Shown here in pieces: positions 1 to 15,639 of a stretch of DNA of 64,000 nucleotides. Source of the stretch: Cristatella mucedo. Taxonomy: Eukaryota > Bryozoa > Phylactolaemata > Cristatellidae. The notes under the pieces were generated by a model that was not told where the DNA came from, did no database searches, and worked only from the letters and a program-made list of their open reading frames with translations. The stretch is taken from positions 3,186,501 to 3,250,500 of the forward strand of contig WPIO01000038.1 of NCBI GenBank assembly GCA_009760855.2, written 5' to 3'. The position numbers were made by a program, and so were the translations under genes. Within the stretch, counting starts at the first letter, position 1; each line of letters starts with the position of its first letter.

Positions 1-72
<72 letters not shown>

Positions 73-200
73 TCTCTCTGACTGTCTCGCAATTCCTCTC
101 TCTGTCTCTCTCTCTTTCTCCCCTGCTTGTATCCCACTCATTTTCTCTCTTTGTCTCTGTCGGTCACTCCCCCAAAGCTCTCCCTCTTTCTCTCTGTCTG
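1..200. repeat. (TC)n microsatellite and pyrimidine-rich flank
   Basis: Near-perfect TC dinucleotides run from base 1 to about 80, then decay into TCTCTG and TCTTTC variants up to about 200. The array is cut by the window edge. Confidence 0.95.
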
Positions 201-1150
201 TGGCAACCGTAGCGAGCTGCTTGTCACAAGAGTGCTATGGCGCGCCGACTCACTCCCTCCTCAGCAGTGACGACGCAGCTTAACGAGACAGATCGACTGG
301 AGTCGCCAGTTGAAGGGCATCTCGGGAAGAGTGAACCACCAGCAGACTGCTCTGGGCAGCTCGAAATGTGCGTCCGTGGACGAAGCAAACGAACGGCTGC
401 TCGAAAAAACCGGCGAGACTATCCAGCTACAGGGAACCCGAGGCGAAGGAGAGCGGCTGGCACCAGGGGTACAGGCACATGGGCACAGGTGCAGAGGTAC
501 AGGTGCTGTTCGGTGCCAACTACTGGTTCGCCAGATTTAGCCGGCGATAATGAGTGGACCGATGTATGTAGGAGCATGTTGACATGTTGGGCCCGAGTGG
601 CCGTCATCGACGCCTACAGTTTGCAGGCGTCGATGACGGCCGGCTTTCCAGTTTTGCAGACTGCCAAATGCATGGCCCTGGGGTGCTCGGCTGCACTGAG
701 CTCTGCCACCGGGCTTTTTTTTCGCACCTAGTATACCTGAGTCGGTATGGATGACCATCCGGAGATGGGCAGTTCCGTCCTGTTCCCCACTAACTGCCAG
801 CACACTCGGAATACCTGGGGAGGAGGCCGGCTGCTACAGATGCCAAATAGTCCCCTAAAACTATCAGGAACTGTTGGCCACGAAATCTCCACAGCCTGTA
901 AAGAAGGGAGTTGCAGTGAGCGAAATCCGAACAAGGATCTGTGGGGTGGACCCGGATGGCAGGTGGTCAGCTGGTGGCCAAGCCAGGTGCCAGTTCTGGG
1001 CCACGATCGTGTGCTGACGGCCAACAAAAGCTGAGCTCAGCTGCGGCTATCGCTGTGTGCCTGATTAGGCCAAGCGTTGCTGCTTACCTTTATGACCGAC
1101 GTCTGCACTATTTCATGACTGAAAAGGTTAGAGATTTGCTGATACCGCAG
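201..1150. other. unassigned DNA with no supportable gene
   Basis: Open frames of up to 164 codons start at 237 but show no recognised domain and overlap each other in several frames. One contains a perfect hairpin at 599-641. I see no splice-linked exon here. Confidence 0.4.
599..641. repeat. perfect 17-bp inverted repeat, 9-nt loop
   Basis: Arms 599-615 and 625-641 are exact reverse complements (GGCCGTCATCGACGCCT) around the loop ACAGTTTGC. The origin is unknown. Confidence 0.85.
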
Positions 1151-1154
1151 CTTC

Positions 1155-1290
1155 ATTTATAGAGCAGCATGAGAGTCTTAACGGCTATCACCACTGCTCA
1201 CAGTGGACAATAAAGGATCGCCTGCCGCAGGACTCGAACCCACGACCTGGGTGGTGAAGACCGAAAAGTATCCCTGGGCTAAGACCCAGG
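1155..1290 (-). mobile_element. SINE1 copy (tRNA-derived)
   Basis: On the minus strand a tRNA-like head with a B-box-like GGGTTCGAGTCCTG is followed by GATCCTTTAT and a CACTG...CAGTGGTGATAGCCGTTAAG body shared with copies at 28.8 and 45.4 kb. A short hairpin (TATCCCTGGG / CCCAGGGATA) lies at the head end. Confidence 0.6.
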
Positions 1291-1359
1291 GATAGTTTGG
1301 GCACATTGACTGGGGCGGGGGGGGGTGGGCTCTGATCAGCAGGTTCTGATCTGCCTTGG

Positions 1360-2712
1360 ACTAAGCCCCTGCTTGTTTTGCTTGATCTTTCGGCAGCTTT
1401 TGATACTATCGGTCACCAAGTCCTTCTTGAGTGCTTCTCATCTCGCCTGTACGTCATTGGCACTGTAATACAACGGTTCTGCTCCTTTCTCACAGGAAGA
1501 CTTCAGAGTTCTGATGTGAATCAACAAAGATAACCAGAGGAGCCACTGAAATATGTGGGGTACCTCAAAGATCTGTGCTTGGCCGGATCCTTTCCATTGT
1601 TTATTCTCCACCTCTTGTCGATGTGATTGCCAACCACAATCTAGGCTTTTACTTCTATGCGGACGACACTCAGTTGTACCTTTGCTTTGATCCCTGCCCG
1701 CCCCCAGCACGTCAAATTCTCTTAACTCCCTGGCTGCATGTATTGATGACATAGATGGCAGCACACTTTCTTAAATTGAATGATGATAAATTCAACCTAA
1801 AAGTTATGGTAAACCAAGCGTGATTCAGAATTTGGAAAGGCTTACACTTAAACTCGGCTTTACCAGCACACACTTCTATCGAATCTGGACGAAATGTAGG
1901 TGCTGTGTTCCAAAGTGACCTTTCATTGGACGATCGCATCAGCTCCACAGTCAAGTCTGCCTACTTTAAGCTACTTGGCAATGCTAAAACTTGGGGTTGT
2001 TTAGACAAGGGTACAACATCTAAATTGGTCCCTGCATTTGAGACATCCTGTCTCGACTTCTATAACTCACTGCTTGCTGGTCTACCGGCCTGTGCACTCA
2101 GCCACTTGTGGCTGGTGAAAAACTCTGCTGCTGGGCATATTTGTCAAGAGCATCACAGTTGCCACATCTGACCATTTCTCGCCGACCTGCACTGGCTCCC
2201 AGTCAAGCAACGCATCGACTTCAAGGTTTTCCAACTCACTTCTAAGTCCCTTCAGTCTTTGCCTCCAGCATGCCTATCAGATCTACTCGCCACCAGGCTA
2301 AGCATTGTACCGTGCTTTTCGGAATCTGTTTACCCATACCTCGTGCAAAACTGAATATCTTTGGAGACAGTTCCTTTAGTTTGTAGGATCTCAAAGCCGG
2401 AAACTCACTCCCGACTTGTGTCAATATATCTCCTGACTCGTTCACATTGAAAAAGAAAGTAAAATTCCTCTATTTATCGCAGTGCTCAGTGGGTCCCTGT
2501 GATTCGTCCTTTATGTGCTCGTGCTTGCTGGCACTGTGCATGCAGCCGCTAACCGTACTTGCATGTTGACCCTGCACATGTCAACTCTAGCCAGGTTATT
2601 CATATTATTTATTGAGCATGTTACTACTCACCACTCGATCGTGATTCCTTTGCAGCAAATGTAAAGTGCCCATACATAGATTGAGTTGTCTGAGGGTGCT
2701 ATATCAAATGTG
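1360..2712 (+). mobile_element. LINE A copy, 5'-truncated and degraded
   Basis: Starts inside the reverse transcriptase (LDLSAAFDTI-like), passes the catalytic YADDTQLYLCFDPC segment at about 1660-1695, and continues to the 3' hairpin at about 2668-2712. Many frameshifts and stops. Clearly homologous to the copies at 46.2, 52.1 and 57.8 kb. Confidence 0.8.
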
Positions 2713-2909
2713 TTACTACTGGACCAAGCTGCATTTCGGGCGGCTATTCTACCCAACAAGCTCCACTAACTTCCGACGGTCGGCTGCCAATAGAATGTTA
2801 ACTTGACTTCTCCTCCTTAGGCGAAATAATCGTAATAAAAAATCTATAGCTCCTTACGGTAGCTTAATCTCTTTCTAGGAGCTTGGCATATACTGGAATA
2901 AAAATATGC

Positions 2910-3105
2910 TTATCGATTAGGATCAACATGCACAGTGTCAACACGCATATGCAGGCTAAGGAGAATTCAAGTTGACGGAAGAAAGACTAAGAGAAACAGG
3001 CAAGTTCTTGAATTGTATTTTAAATATAAAATTAGGGGCAGTCGCCGTGTCACTCGTAAGCGAGTGCCAGGTTTTGAGAGCATATGAGCTGATCAGGGTG
3101 GCCAA
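2910..3105 (-). mobile_element. LINE A 3' fragment
   Basis: Contains the minus-strand 3' UTR motif ATGCACAGTGTCAACACGCA and the GAGAGCATATGA segment found in the better copy at 50.9-51.7 kb, with rearranged sequence between them. Confidence 0.55.
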
Positions 3106-3428
3106 AGGCTGCAAGGCTGTTTGGAAGGCACGGCTCATTGCATTTACTAAGATGCCAGACCAGGGTACGACACAAAGAGTGACAAGAAAGTCTTAACGAA
3201 AACCAGCCCGGAGCAAGAGAATGAACCCAAGATAATGAACCCTAAAAGGAGGAACAGAGCCTTGAAGCGATTGGCTTCTTTATCAGGAGCCAGTGCAAGT
3301 GGGCGAGAACTAGTGCAAGGTGGAAGTTGGGACAGTCGCGACAGACAAGCCTGGTTACAAAGGGATGCATATACATTCCACGCCTGGTATTTCGCAGGCC
3401 GGAAGACCTATTAGTAGCTATTTAAAGA

Positions 3429-3477
3429 AGCCTTGAGTGGCTGCTGCAACCGATGGTTGCAGCAGCCACTCAAGGCT
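3429..3477. repeat. perfect 23-bp inverted repeat, 3-nt loop
   Basis: Arms 3429-3451 and 3455-3477 are exact complements separated only by GAT. The arm begins AGCCTTGAGTGGCTGCTGCA. An RNA of either strand would fold into a very stable hairpin. Confidence 0.9.
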
Positions 3478-3479
3478 GT

Positions 3480-6476
<2,997 letters not shown>

Positions 6477-6794
6477 TTCAGCTAGTACGTATGGCCTTAG
6501 GGTATCCTCACGTGGATACTGTAAAGTTCACAGAACCGTCTCCGGAGTGCTGTTGACCCTGTACGAGTTTGATCTGTTTTTTATGGGGTGCTGTAGTGGT
6601 GGTATTCGTGCATGTGTTAAGTAGCTTAGTACAGGCTGGCACACTATACCCGCGAAGTAGCAACAGACAGTCGACGCTACGAATTCCTCTCGGTTCTGGT
6701 TCAGGAGATATGCTTGCATAACTACACATCACGGCCAGGGCAAGGTAGCACATAGTAAAGACAGCCTCGCTCCTTAGGAGTTTAAGAAGTTCCT

Positions 6795-6809
6795 CCCCCC
6801 CCCCCCCCC
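6795..6809. repeat. poly(C) tract of 15
   Basis: Homopolymer run of C, likely length-variable. Confidence 0.9.
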
Positions 6810-7471
6810 GCCCCGTGGCAAGCACGACGGCGTACCAGGTGACGACCTGAAAACGAACTAGGGAAAGTCGTTTCGCAGATACTGTCCGCTCTGCGGCTCG
6901 AAGACCTCTGACAGAGGATACTGCCCCTGCATCCGCAGCGCCAGCATCGACGGACGGCTAAGGAGAAGAGCAGTGCTGACAGATGATGAAAGGTTAACAA
7001 GGCCCCTTATGATGGAGCGATCGCAGCTCGAGGAGAAAGGTAAACATTCCAGTGTCGTCATGCACTGATGCCTTCACCCACGTTCAAGCTGGAGGCTCCA
7101 CGGCCTCAGTGCTAAGCTAAGGGCGGCTGCTTCGTAGGCCGGCGAGTTCGAGGGCAAGCTGGAAACTACACAACATCTCCAGAGGCAGCAGCTGCTACTA
7201 AAACGAGGCTCGGTCGCATGGCGTCGAGGGATATTCGACGTCAGAGCCCAGCAGGCTCGAGCAGCAGCAAGCACACGGGTGAACACGCCGTGAACATGGC
7301 GATACGACTCCAAAAAAGTAGAACCCCCTCGAATCCGGCCAGCTGCTACAGCTCCTCCTGACAAGATAAGCCGCGAAGCACTTAGCCACAAGGGAGCACG
7401 TTGAACGTTTAGCATCAGTGGCCGACTTCTTTACACTACCAATTACCAATAAAAAACAAGTAGTCGCCCGA

Positions 7472-7497
7472 GTGTGTGTGTGTGTGTGTGTGTGTGT
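7472..7497. repeat. (GT)n microsatellite
   Basis: About 13 GT units. Confidence 0.95.
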
Positions 7498-8467
7498 TTG
7501 TGTCACAAACTACCGGAGCATTCCAGTGCCTATCTACTCTATCGCGAGCTATAGCATACCTTATGCGTTTCCTCTTAGCGCAATTTCTGGTCACTTCGCG
7601 GATGGTCGAATCGGCAGGCGCAGGTGTGGCGGCTTTGGCACCAGCTAGCACGTGCTGCTCAGATCGGCGCTGGGCGCTGGACTAGTCTCGGGGCGTGCAG
7701 AACAGCTACCGGCTGTAACGCTAGACTTAGCCTTCCCACCAGCCTCTCGTCAGCTCTGTCTGCACCCTCCTCCCACCCCCTACCCCAGCAGCCTCTGCAC
7801 GTGCTTCCTGCTAACTGCCGGCTGAAACCAGGCACAGGGTGGAAATGTCTCGTGGCGATCGTATGGCCTATAGAAAGTAGATTAACTGCTCCCATCTGGC
7901 ACCCGTGCCATCTCGGCTAATTGTTTCAGCCACGGGCTCGATCTCTCTTGCAGATGGTGATGACGAGACCATTTCCGTCTGCCTGAATGTAATTGCTTGG
8001 TGGTGGTAGTGCTGATTTCATCGTGGTGGTGCTTTTAGGTTCGTTTTCAGCTTCTTATACTTCTTATTCTTATAGATCCTTTACGAGCCATCAGTGTTCT
8101 TCTAGATCACGTGACAGTGCTCTTAATTCTCTGACGAGGCTGTATAGCTGCCTAGAATTCAATAGCAACTGACTAGCTCACCTGCATCTGCTGCCATACT
8201 CTCTTTGTTCACGTCTGATAACCCTGCCTCCGCCGAAGTGCGGTTCTCTGATTAACTGGGTCCAGTTCTAGCTAAGATTAATTAGTCAGGGCTTCCCTAG
8301 CTACTTATAGCGGTCTTCGCTCGGAGTTTGATCTCATGATTTGTAGAAGTTATACAATGTCAGACAATATGTACGCGAGCGTTTCTGGTTTAGGTAAAAA
8401 AAAGAAATAGAATGAGAACGCTCCACATTGTTGAGACCCGAAAAAAAAAGGCAGACACAACGAGACT

Positions 8468-8606
<139 letters not shown>

Positions 8607-9120
8607 CACAATTTTTTTTAGAAGAAACAAACTTAGATTTATAAGTAAACTAGTCAAATCTACGTGTTCATCAATAAGGATGATACCTGGATTATGAGCG
8701 CTATAAGATGCCTGGACGTGGCTCTATCGATTATTAACTCTCAGTCGGCATTGAGTCTGACCGCGCGTGTTGCGGTTCCTGTGAAGAAAAGTTTGACTTA
8801 AATTATGTTTTGTACATTTCCCCCCCCCGATACTCAAACTGTATAATTTAATAATATTTATTGAAATAAGAAATAATGTTAATGCGCTGGATAATTGGGG
8901 AGCCAGAGAACATGTGGAGCAACTCGGTAGCTGTAAAATTAACCACTGACAAGCTAAGCTGTCGAGTATGGCACCAACTGCGGGCGGCCTATTACGCTGG
9001 CATGAAGACGTGCAAGTAGTGAATCGAAGAAGTCTAGACGAGATAGCCCAAATGAGTAAGTCTCTTATGGAATAGTTATAATATTGCATTATTTTGTAGC
9101 GCCAGAAGAGACAATACTCA

Positions 9121-9290
9121 AGTGCCGCGATGGCTTGCTTAGATGGTTAAGGTGCTCGCCCCGACCAAGTTCTGGCTGAGGTCGTGGGCTCGAGCCCCAT
9201 GACATATGTGAAGCACCTAAGTAGAGATTAAGTTCTCTCATGGTGCTATATACAGGAGGTATATTTTTTTATTTTTTTATATCCAAGCTC
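9121..9290 (+). mobile_element. SINE2 copy (tRNA head, LINE A-like tail)
   Basis: tRNA-like head (ATGGTTAAGGTGCTCGCC) and B-box-like GGGCTCGAGCCCC, then a tail AAGCACCTAAGTAGAGATTA and AGTTCTCTCATGGTGCTATA that mirrors the LINE A 3' hairpin. It ends in a T/A-rich stretch. Confidence 0.75.
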
Positions 9291-9471
9291 TTCAAAACTC
9301 GTTGCAAGGTCATCAACAACGAAGAGTTAGTAACTTGCACAGTTTAACGCATGCAAAAGCCAACCGGTATCGTGATTAGGCTAGCATGTCAAAGCTAACA
9401 TTAAGGGAACGAATAGTCACCGGTCAGAAAGACCTCTAGCTATAAGCGTTTAAATAAAATAAATCCTAGCT

Positions 9472-9616
9472 GATTAAACAGCCTCTTTTTGTATAGCGAC
9501 AGAACAGCCTTTACGTCTATCACCACAGCTTGCAGTGGCAATAAAGGGTCGTTAGCCACAGGAATCGAACCCACGACCTCGCGAAAACAACCGCTTTACC
9601 TAGTGTGCCATCGCGG
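9472..9616 (-). mobile_element. SINE1 copy
   Basis: Minus strand: tRNA-like head with GAGGTCGTGGGTTCGATTCC, body with CCACTGCAAGCTGTGGTGAT and an end resembling CTATACAAAAAGAGGCTGTT. Same order as at 28.8 and 45.4 kb. Confidence 0.75.
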
Positions 9617-9619
9617 CGT

Positions 9620-12165
9620 TTACTTAGTCATGCTCAGGTTGGCACATCAAACCAAACCCGAAAAAATAAAACAGACAACTTCTCTGAAACGGGTGGAAAT
9701 ATCTCATGTATAGATACGTCTTTTCCAGAGACACAGGATCCGAGGCCATCGCTGTTAGATGACTAGATGCCGAGAAGCGACGGGCGCTGAAGGTGCTGAA
9801 GGATGGGATCGGATACACAAAAAAGTGGCTATTAAATAAGCAAACGCATTAAATTTAAATTTTAAGTGTAAGCCAGACTGAAGATTGTGCAATCAAATCG
9901 CAATATCTTCATTGAAGCCGATTTTTGTTCTAATGCTATGCAACTTAAAATTATGGCGAAATGCGGGAGCTGGTGTGATCATGCTTTGTAAGAGCTGGTG
10001 CGAACATGTGATCATGTTTTACAAGCTCATTTTCGATCGGCCGACCCGAATTTAGTGCACAGGCTATTGGCGATGAGCTCGCTTGGCCTACGTTGAGCGG
10101 TGGGCTTTCTCATTGGCCGAATGAAACTAGCCTGTTCCCTATCAATTAAATCATTTTACCAACTCAAGCTAGCAGCCCCCTTGCCAAAAGCAGTAGGGCG
10201 AAGATGCAGCGCGCTCGGAACACGGAGCTTCGCTCTGAGCAGCCAAAACGCTACGAGCGCGAACAAGGCCAGACCTTCAAACGATCGCTAGCGACTTGTA
10301 AGGGCAGCACCGATTCAACCAGGCATGCAAACACAGGCAGGTGAACGTGGCCGCTCAGGGAAGAGTCCCCACACCTCCGCGGGCGCTAACAGTCCACATC
10401 TGTTGGGCAGAATAGTCCAGGCGACGGACGCGCGAAGGGTTGCATGCGTACATGCACCATCAGTAGCCTACAGCAACTCCCATTTGACGCTCAGGGTGGC
10501 TGCCGCAGGGAACTGCCGCGGATGCTACAAGGCCTCGAGCGCGTGACACTGTCAAAAAACCACGCGACTTCGACTGGCACGGCGTCAAACCAAAGACTGT
10601 CGCGTACACGGCTTCTTAGTCATCACAGTTCGGGAACCAAATAATTAATATCTCGGCAGTAACTGTAAGGCTAATGGAACGCTCCGAAGTTTGGTCGTCT
10701 CTTAGTAAAATACTTCAACTGCATTCATATGCAATTACTATTTATTATTACTAACTACTATTTAATATCGCTTATTTATTGTGTAATTATTACGCATATC
10801 TTTCGTTCTCACACCTCACAGTGGTGTGACAATTTCTTTTAATTTTAAAACTTCTGGTTTCAGTGGTTTTTAATCTTAAGCCTCAAAGAACGTGTACACG
10901 ACCAGATCTGGGCGAACTTCGTATGGCATAGTCACTATTCATTGGTTGCCCTCAATCGGTTTCATACCGATCAGATAGATGTTGTTGCTGCCGTTGCAAG
11001 GCTTCAGTCTGCACAGTCGTTCGAGGTGAGAGCAGCTCTGCTAGTCAACAATAGCCTCTGTAAAGCTACTGGAAAAGCATGTGCTAAAAGCAAAGCGGAA
11101 GCGACACGTACTTTACGCGTAGGTAGATGGCGATACTCTTCAGCGATACTCTAAAATAAAAATAACAATCAACGCAAGGTGCGCTCATTACGCAATGTTC
11201 GCGTGTTCGGCGGTTCTCCTTACCTCACTCGATGCATTCACTGCAACGATATTTAAAATGAAGGTCTCTGTCAGTACCATTATATGGGTGGTGCTTCTGA
11301 GTATTCAAGTGTAAGTCTTTGTGCGTGACATGCAAAGTCAGTCGCACACTCTAAGCGGTTGTTAGGCTAAAAAATTTAGAGAATGCACGCCTGGCCTCAT
11401 CTACTTACGGCACACTTACGATAGCCAGCCGACCAAGTTTTATCGCAAAAAAAGAGACTGGGAATCGTAGCTGTCTCAGGGTACATTCCATGAAGTGAGT
11501 AGCAAAGACGCTACAGTGCGACGCGACTAGGATGTAAGCAGAGATAAAACAAATTGAGACATTTTCGTATCGTCGCAAGAGACCAGATTTTTTTCTACGT
11601 ATTTGACACGTAATGAAAAAAGGCATTTCAGTCGGTCAGTGATCCTAATGCGCAGGGAGTAAGCACGCATGAGCGCGTCTGCGGCCATTCTCGTAGACGA
11701 ACCGTTCCAAGAGCGCAGGGGCGGACGTTCAGCTTCTTTCTGAATGTCGTCACGTCAGGGCAGGCTGCGAGAAATCAGTCGAGATTGATTGAGGTCGCGC
11801 ATTGAGAGCTGTACGACGTAAACGCTCGGTGATTGATGGATTCGAGATGAGAGGCGCAGCTAAACGCCTTGAGTGGGAAGAGTGGTCCGATGTGTAGCCA
11901 GATTGGGATGTAGTTCTGATAGACAGACAGACAGACCAGAGCAAGAGAGTGAAAGGACGGAAAAGTAAGTGGCAGTGGAGAGCTCACTGTTGGATCTCGA
12001 CTCATTGAGTGTCGGTGACGTGGTTTACAAGTTGATTGGCAAGTTCATGTCAGGCGAGCAACATTTCTACGTATTTCTGCACCAACTTTGAGCGTCTTAT
12101 CGCACAGGCCGAATTGCACGCAAGTGGGGCATTACGGAAATAATGAGATATCCCATACGCGCAGA
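9620..12165. other. unassigned intergenic DNA
   Basis: Nothing I can assign. Small frames (for example 10942-11154) have no recognised domain or matching splice partners. Confidence 0.3.
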
Positions 12166-12169
12166 CCAG

Positions 12170-12610
12170 CATGGCTGCGGTATCCTTGTCTAAACAGGCC
12201 TGAAGTTTGCAATGGTACGTAGCTGAGATCAGGTAGACTTGATTATGGAGAATATGTTGTCGTCTAGTGAAGGGAACTCTGGAACAGGACCTACAGATTG
12301 TGTCCGAATGTTGTAGGAGCTATGCTGGCCGAGCCCACTTTGAATGTAGGATTTACAATTTTTTAAGAAGTGTAGCTTTGCTTATATATAGTAAGTTAAT
12401 TTTATCGAAACTAAATTTAAGGAAGTTTGATGCCATCCAAGTACTAGTGTCAGCAATAAATGCTGCCGGGGAGTTGCGAGAGTTAGCCGAGCTTGAAGGC
12501 AGCGAGGTGTCAAAGGTAAAGTCGTGCCGAGTGTCATCTGCACATAAACTAAAGCCTATATTGTGCTCGGCGATTAGTCTTGCAAGAGCTGGAGTGGAAT
12601 TTTTGCGAAA
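12170..12610 (-). mobile_element. LINE A reverse-transcriptase fragment
   Basis: Read on the minus strand it covers the segment after the catalytic YADD box through the first part of the C-terminal domain (SARNL and CLDK motifs), with many substitutions. An overlapping 139-codon plus-strand frame is antisense to this element. Confidence 0.7.
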
Positions 12611-12792
12611 GAAACAGAAGCGGACGAAGCAGAGGTCTCTGGGGTACCATGCACTTCAGAGGCTTCTAACTGATTGCTGCATGTGACATCAACTCTCTAA
12701 ATTGTCCCACTGAGGTAAGCTATAAAAAATTGCAGTGCAGTGCCGGTAATGCCTTGGCGAGATTGCAGGCACTAAAATAGGAATCAAATATA

Positions 12793-12962
12793 AAAAAAAT
12801 TGATTTGTATAGCGCTCTAAGAGAACTTAGTTCAGGCGTTTCACGTACGCCACGGGGCTGGAGCCCTCGACCTCGACCAAGGTCAAACTCGTTAACTTTG
12901 ACCTCGGTCGAGGCTAGCACCTCAATCGCTAAGCCAACTCAGCGAGGTGCCGTGCGATATAG
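12793..12962 (-). mobile_element. SINE2 copy
   Basis: Minus strand: head with CCTCGCTGAGTTGGCTTAGC, B-box-like region GAGGGCTCCAGCCCCGTGGC and the tail ending at ATAGCGCTCTAAGAGAACTT (plus strand). An imperfect 17-bp inverted repeat lies inside at 12868-12912. Confidence 0.7.
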
Positions 12963-12964
12963 GG

Positions 12965-15130
12965 TATTGAACGCTGCCGACAGCTGCTGCGGGAACTAGC
13001 GGGGAGACTCTAGCTAAGTCTTATCCATGAGAGCGTTGTTGCACACTCCGCTATGCACAATAACGCTGGCTCTGGGTGACCAAGCTTGAAACGAGAGATG
13101 TCTCGGCGCGAAGATTGTGGATTGCGATTACGCAGTCTAGAAAAAAAGGATTCTTTAGCCAATAGCCAGTAAGCGAAGTAGTTTTGCGTCCGATTCAATC
13201 GCCCTGAAAAATTATCCGACAGATTAAGGAGAGCCTGACGTGGGTGACGCATTTCAGCTTCATTCGGCGAAAACGTACGGCAGCGGAACTTGTGCGTCTG
13301 AACCCGACGTTTGCTCTGTATCCGTGGACGAACCACGAGCCGTTGCTCCTTTAAAAATTCAGGCGCACATTGCGGATTTTCTTTTAATTAAAGAAGACTG
13401 ACGGGGTGACTAACCTATTCGTCACCTTCGTGCCGCGCGCTTCTTGCCTTTTGTGATCGTGCTGCTACTACCAAAGAGCGAATCATTTTGGGACGACCTT
13501 TAGCCTTCAGCTTCCATGCAGCCCCAGGCTAGAACTCGTAGCCGAGTGAAATTGAGATATCTTCTGACTTGATGCAGTAAACAATACAAAAGCTTACCTC
13601 TTTTTTTCAGCGAGGTTAGCTCCGAACGAATTGTGCTTCGCGCGCTTTCGCGTGCTGGATTGAGCACGCTGTCGCTAAGAAATTGATGCATTGAATTGTA
13701 TTCCTATTTAAAGCACCTACAATATGTAGTTCTATTAGAATTCTGCAACTATTATTGTTAATTGTGTACACAAGTATTTTGTTTGAACGGCTTGGTTCGA
13801 CAGTACCGCCAACTACTGCGTTACGTTTAGTCTTGTGGCGTGTATGAGCGTGCTCGCTGAAAAGCAACGCAGCAACGTACGCTATAGTCCCGAATTGATT
13901 TTTGGCACTCAGCCGCTGCAGCTACATTGGCAAGTGCACCTCAAACAAATGTACTGAGCTGTCGCTAACAGCAATGAGTAGCCGATCACACAGGTGGGAT
14001 GCACTGGCTCAATTAGTCTAATTAGGTGATGCTAATTAGATATACATAGCTAGGCGCTGAGGTATGCAGTACCTCAATCTGAACGGGGCTAGAACATTAC
14101 GACTATATAATGTAGCGGTATTCTGATTAAAAGTTGTAAACAGGCGATTAAAAGAGGATGCTAAATTGTTAAAAGCTACGAACTTCGCATTGCAGCGCTT
14201 ACAATTATCTGAGCCAAATCACTGAACTACACGTCCGTCTGCTTAAGGTTTCCAATAAGAATAGATTCATTTTCGCTTAGTTTACTAAATTTCGGCTTCT
14301 AATCCCCAAGGCTTGTTTTTAAGCAATAAAAACTGCTTTGTCTAGGTGGCTTTTTCAGCTTAGCTTTTGACTTGATCGTGTGGAACCACATCAGTCGAGT
14401 ACTTGGGACCGAGGCGTCGAGGGCGAAGTTTCATGCAGCGCAGTCTCTGTATCGCGTTGGTGCTCTGCGTTTTGTCCGTGCTGATGCAGAATGCCTTGGC
14501 AGTCACAAGAGTTCACAGTTGCTCTCACTTCTGAAATGTCTCGGCAATATGCAACCAAACCCTTCGCCATGTTCGTCATATTCGCCCATTTGCCACGGGT
14601 TTAACTTAGTACTCCCGAATGATTATCGTAGCACCCAAACAAAATGACGGGTCTTCAGCATCGGCAGCTCGGACCAGCGATCTCTTTGTTCAGAGGAGAG
14701 AGCCAATTTATTGGGACAGAACGCGTGGTCGACATGCGAAACGAATAACGCGAGCGGACTTGCACTGTTTTGTTTCAACGGCCTGCGTCGCCTAGCGTTT
14801 TGAAGTCTGGCTCACTCGTGCGCGGGATTCTCCGTTTCTACGGCGTTCTGGTAAGCACGCAGGTGGTGCCACCGTCCGCCCCCGATCGATTCTGTCGCAT
14901 TTCAGTCGCACGACGTCCACGAGCGGGAGATCAAGGTGAAAGGTTATGTGCAACCTGGGCCGACGCGAGAATTAAAGGTTAGCCGGGACTCGCTGTGTTC
15001 AATTTGCATTCGCTGTCGCGAACTTGGCTGCCGTAAGACTTTGCGCCGGCCAAATGTCAGCTTCACGATGACGTGCTTTTGATGAGCCGCTGCCGCCTAC
15101 CACTCGTGTTTTCCGTCGCCACTCTACGTC
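12965..15130. other. unassigned DNA downstream of the LPMO gene
   Basis: No recognised exon or repeat family. May include the 3' UTR and downstream flank of the LPMO gene. Confidence 0.3.
14707..14712 (-). terminator. candidate poly(A) signal for the LPMO gene
   Basis: TTTATT on the plus strand reads AATAAA on the gene strand, about 930 nt past the LPMO stop. It is the first canonical hexamer I found downstream by eye. The long 3' UTR would contain a diverged LINE B fragment. Weak evidence. Confidence 0.2.
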
Positions 15131-15134
15131 TGTG

Positions 15135-15360
15135 TGTATGCATCTCCGTAAATAACTCCCCAAAGCCGCCGAGACTATTCGGGCGTTAGGCCGGGGAGTT
15201 TTGTACAACACAGTCCAAGGATAAGCGGCTTTCTGTACGCACCCGATAGCCGTAAGACTTTATGTCACGCAGCGAAGAGTGCGTGAGAAGTAAAATAGCT
15301 GAGTAATAAAAGCAGTTCATGTAGTGACTAGCATGGAATCAGCAGTTAAGTTCGGCTGAA
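15135..15360 (-). mobile_element. LINE B 3' fragment, diverged
   Basis: Shares the order ATCTCCGTAA..AACTCC, GGAGAGTTTTGT-like, AAGCGGCTTT.TGTACGC, AGACTTTATGTCACGCA and AGTAGCATGGAA-like blocks with the LINE B copies at 20.0 and 43.6 kb. Lies just past the LPMO stop. Confidence 0.6.
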
Positions 15361-15639
15361 AATCGTGTGCCGCGGTCGGCGGCGGGAGAGCCGATGTCGT
15401 TGGTGCGCTCCGTACCGGCAGCTCTGTGTGGAAACTAAGCTTGCATTGCACGCTCTGTGTATTGCATGCACTCTATGTGCGAAAAAAAGTGGCGGCGTCA
15501 GGTGAGACGAGGCGAACGTCGCATCTGTGATGCAGGCACGCCCACCGCGAACTCGCGCTGCACCGGAAGCGCACCGGAAGCGCACCGGTCGAATTCCGCT
15601 CGTCGCTCAGTCTCGATGTCAGGATTATGACGCAGAGAC

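Noticed and set aside
237-731. 164-codon open frame near the left edge
   Set aside because: No domain, overlaps two other frames of similar quality and includes a perfect hairpin; no splice partners found.
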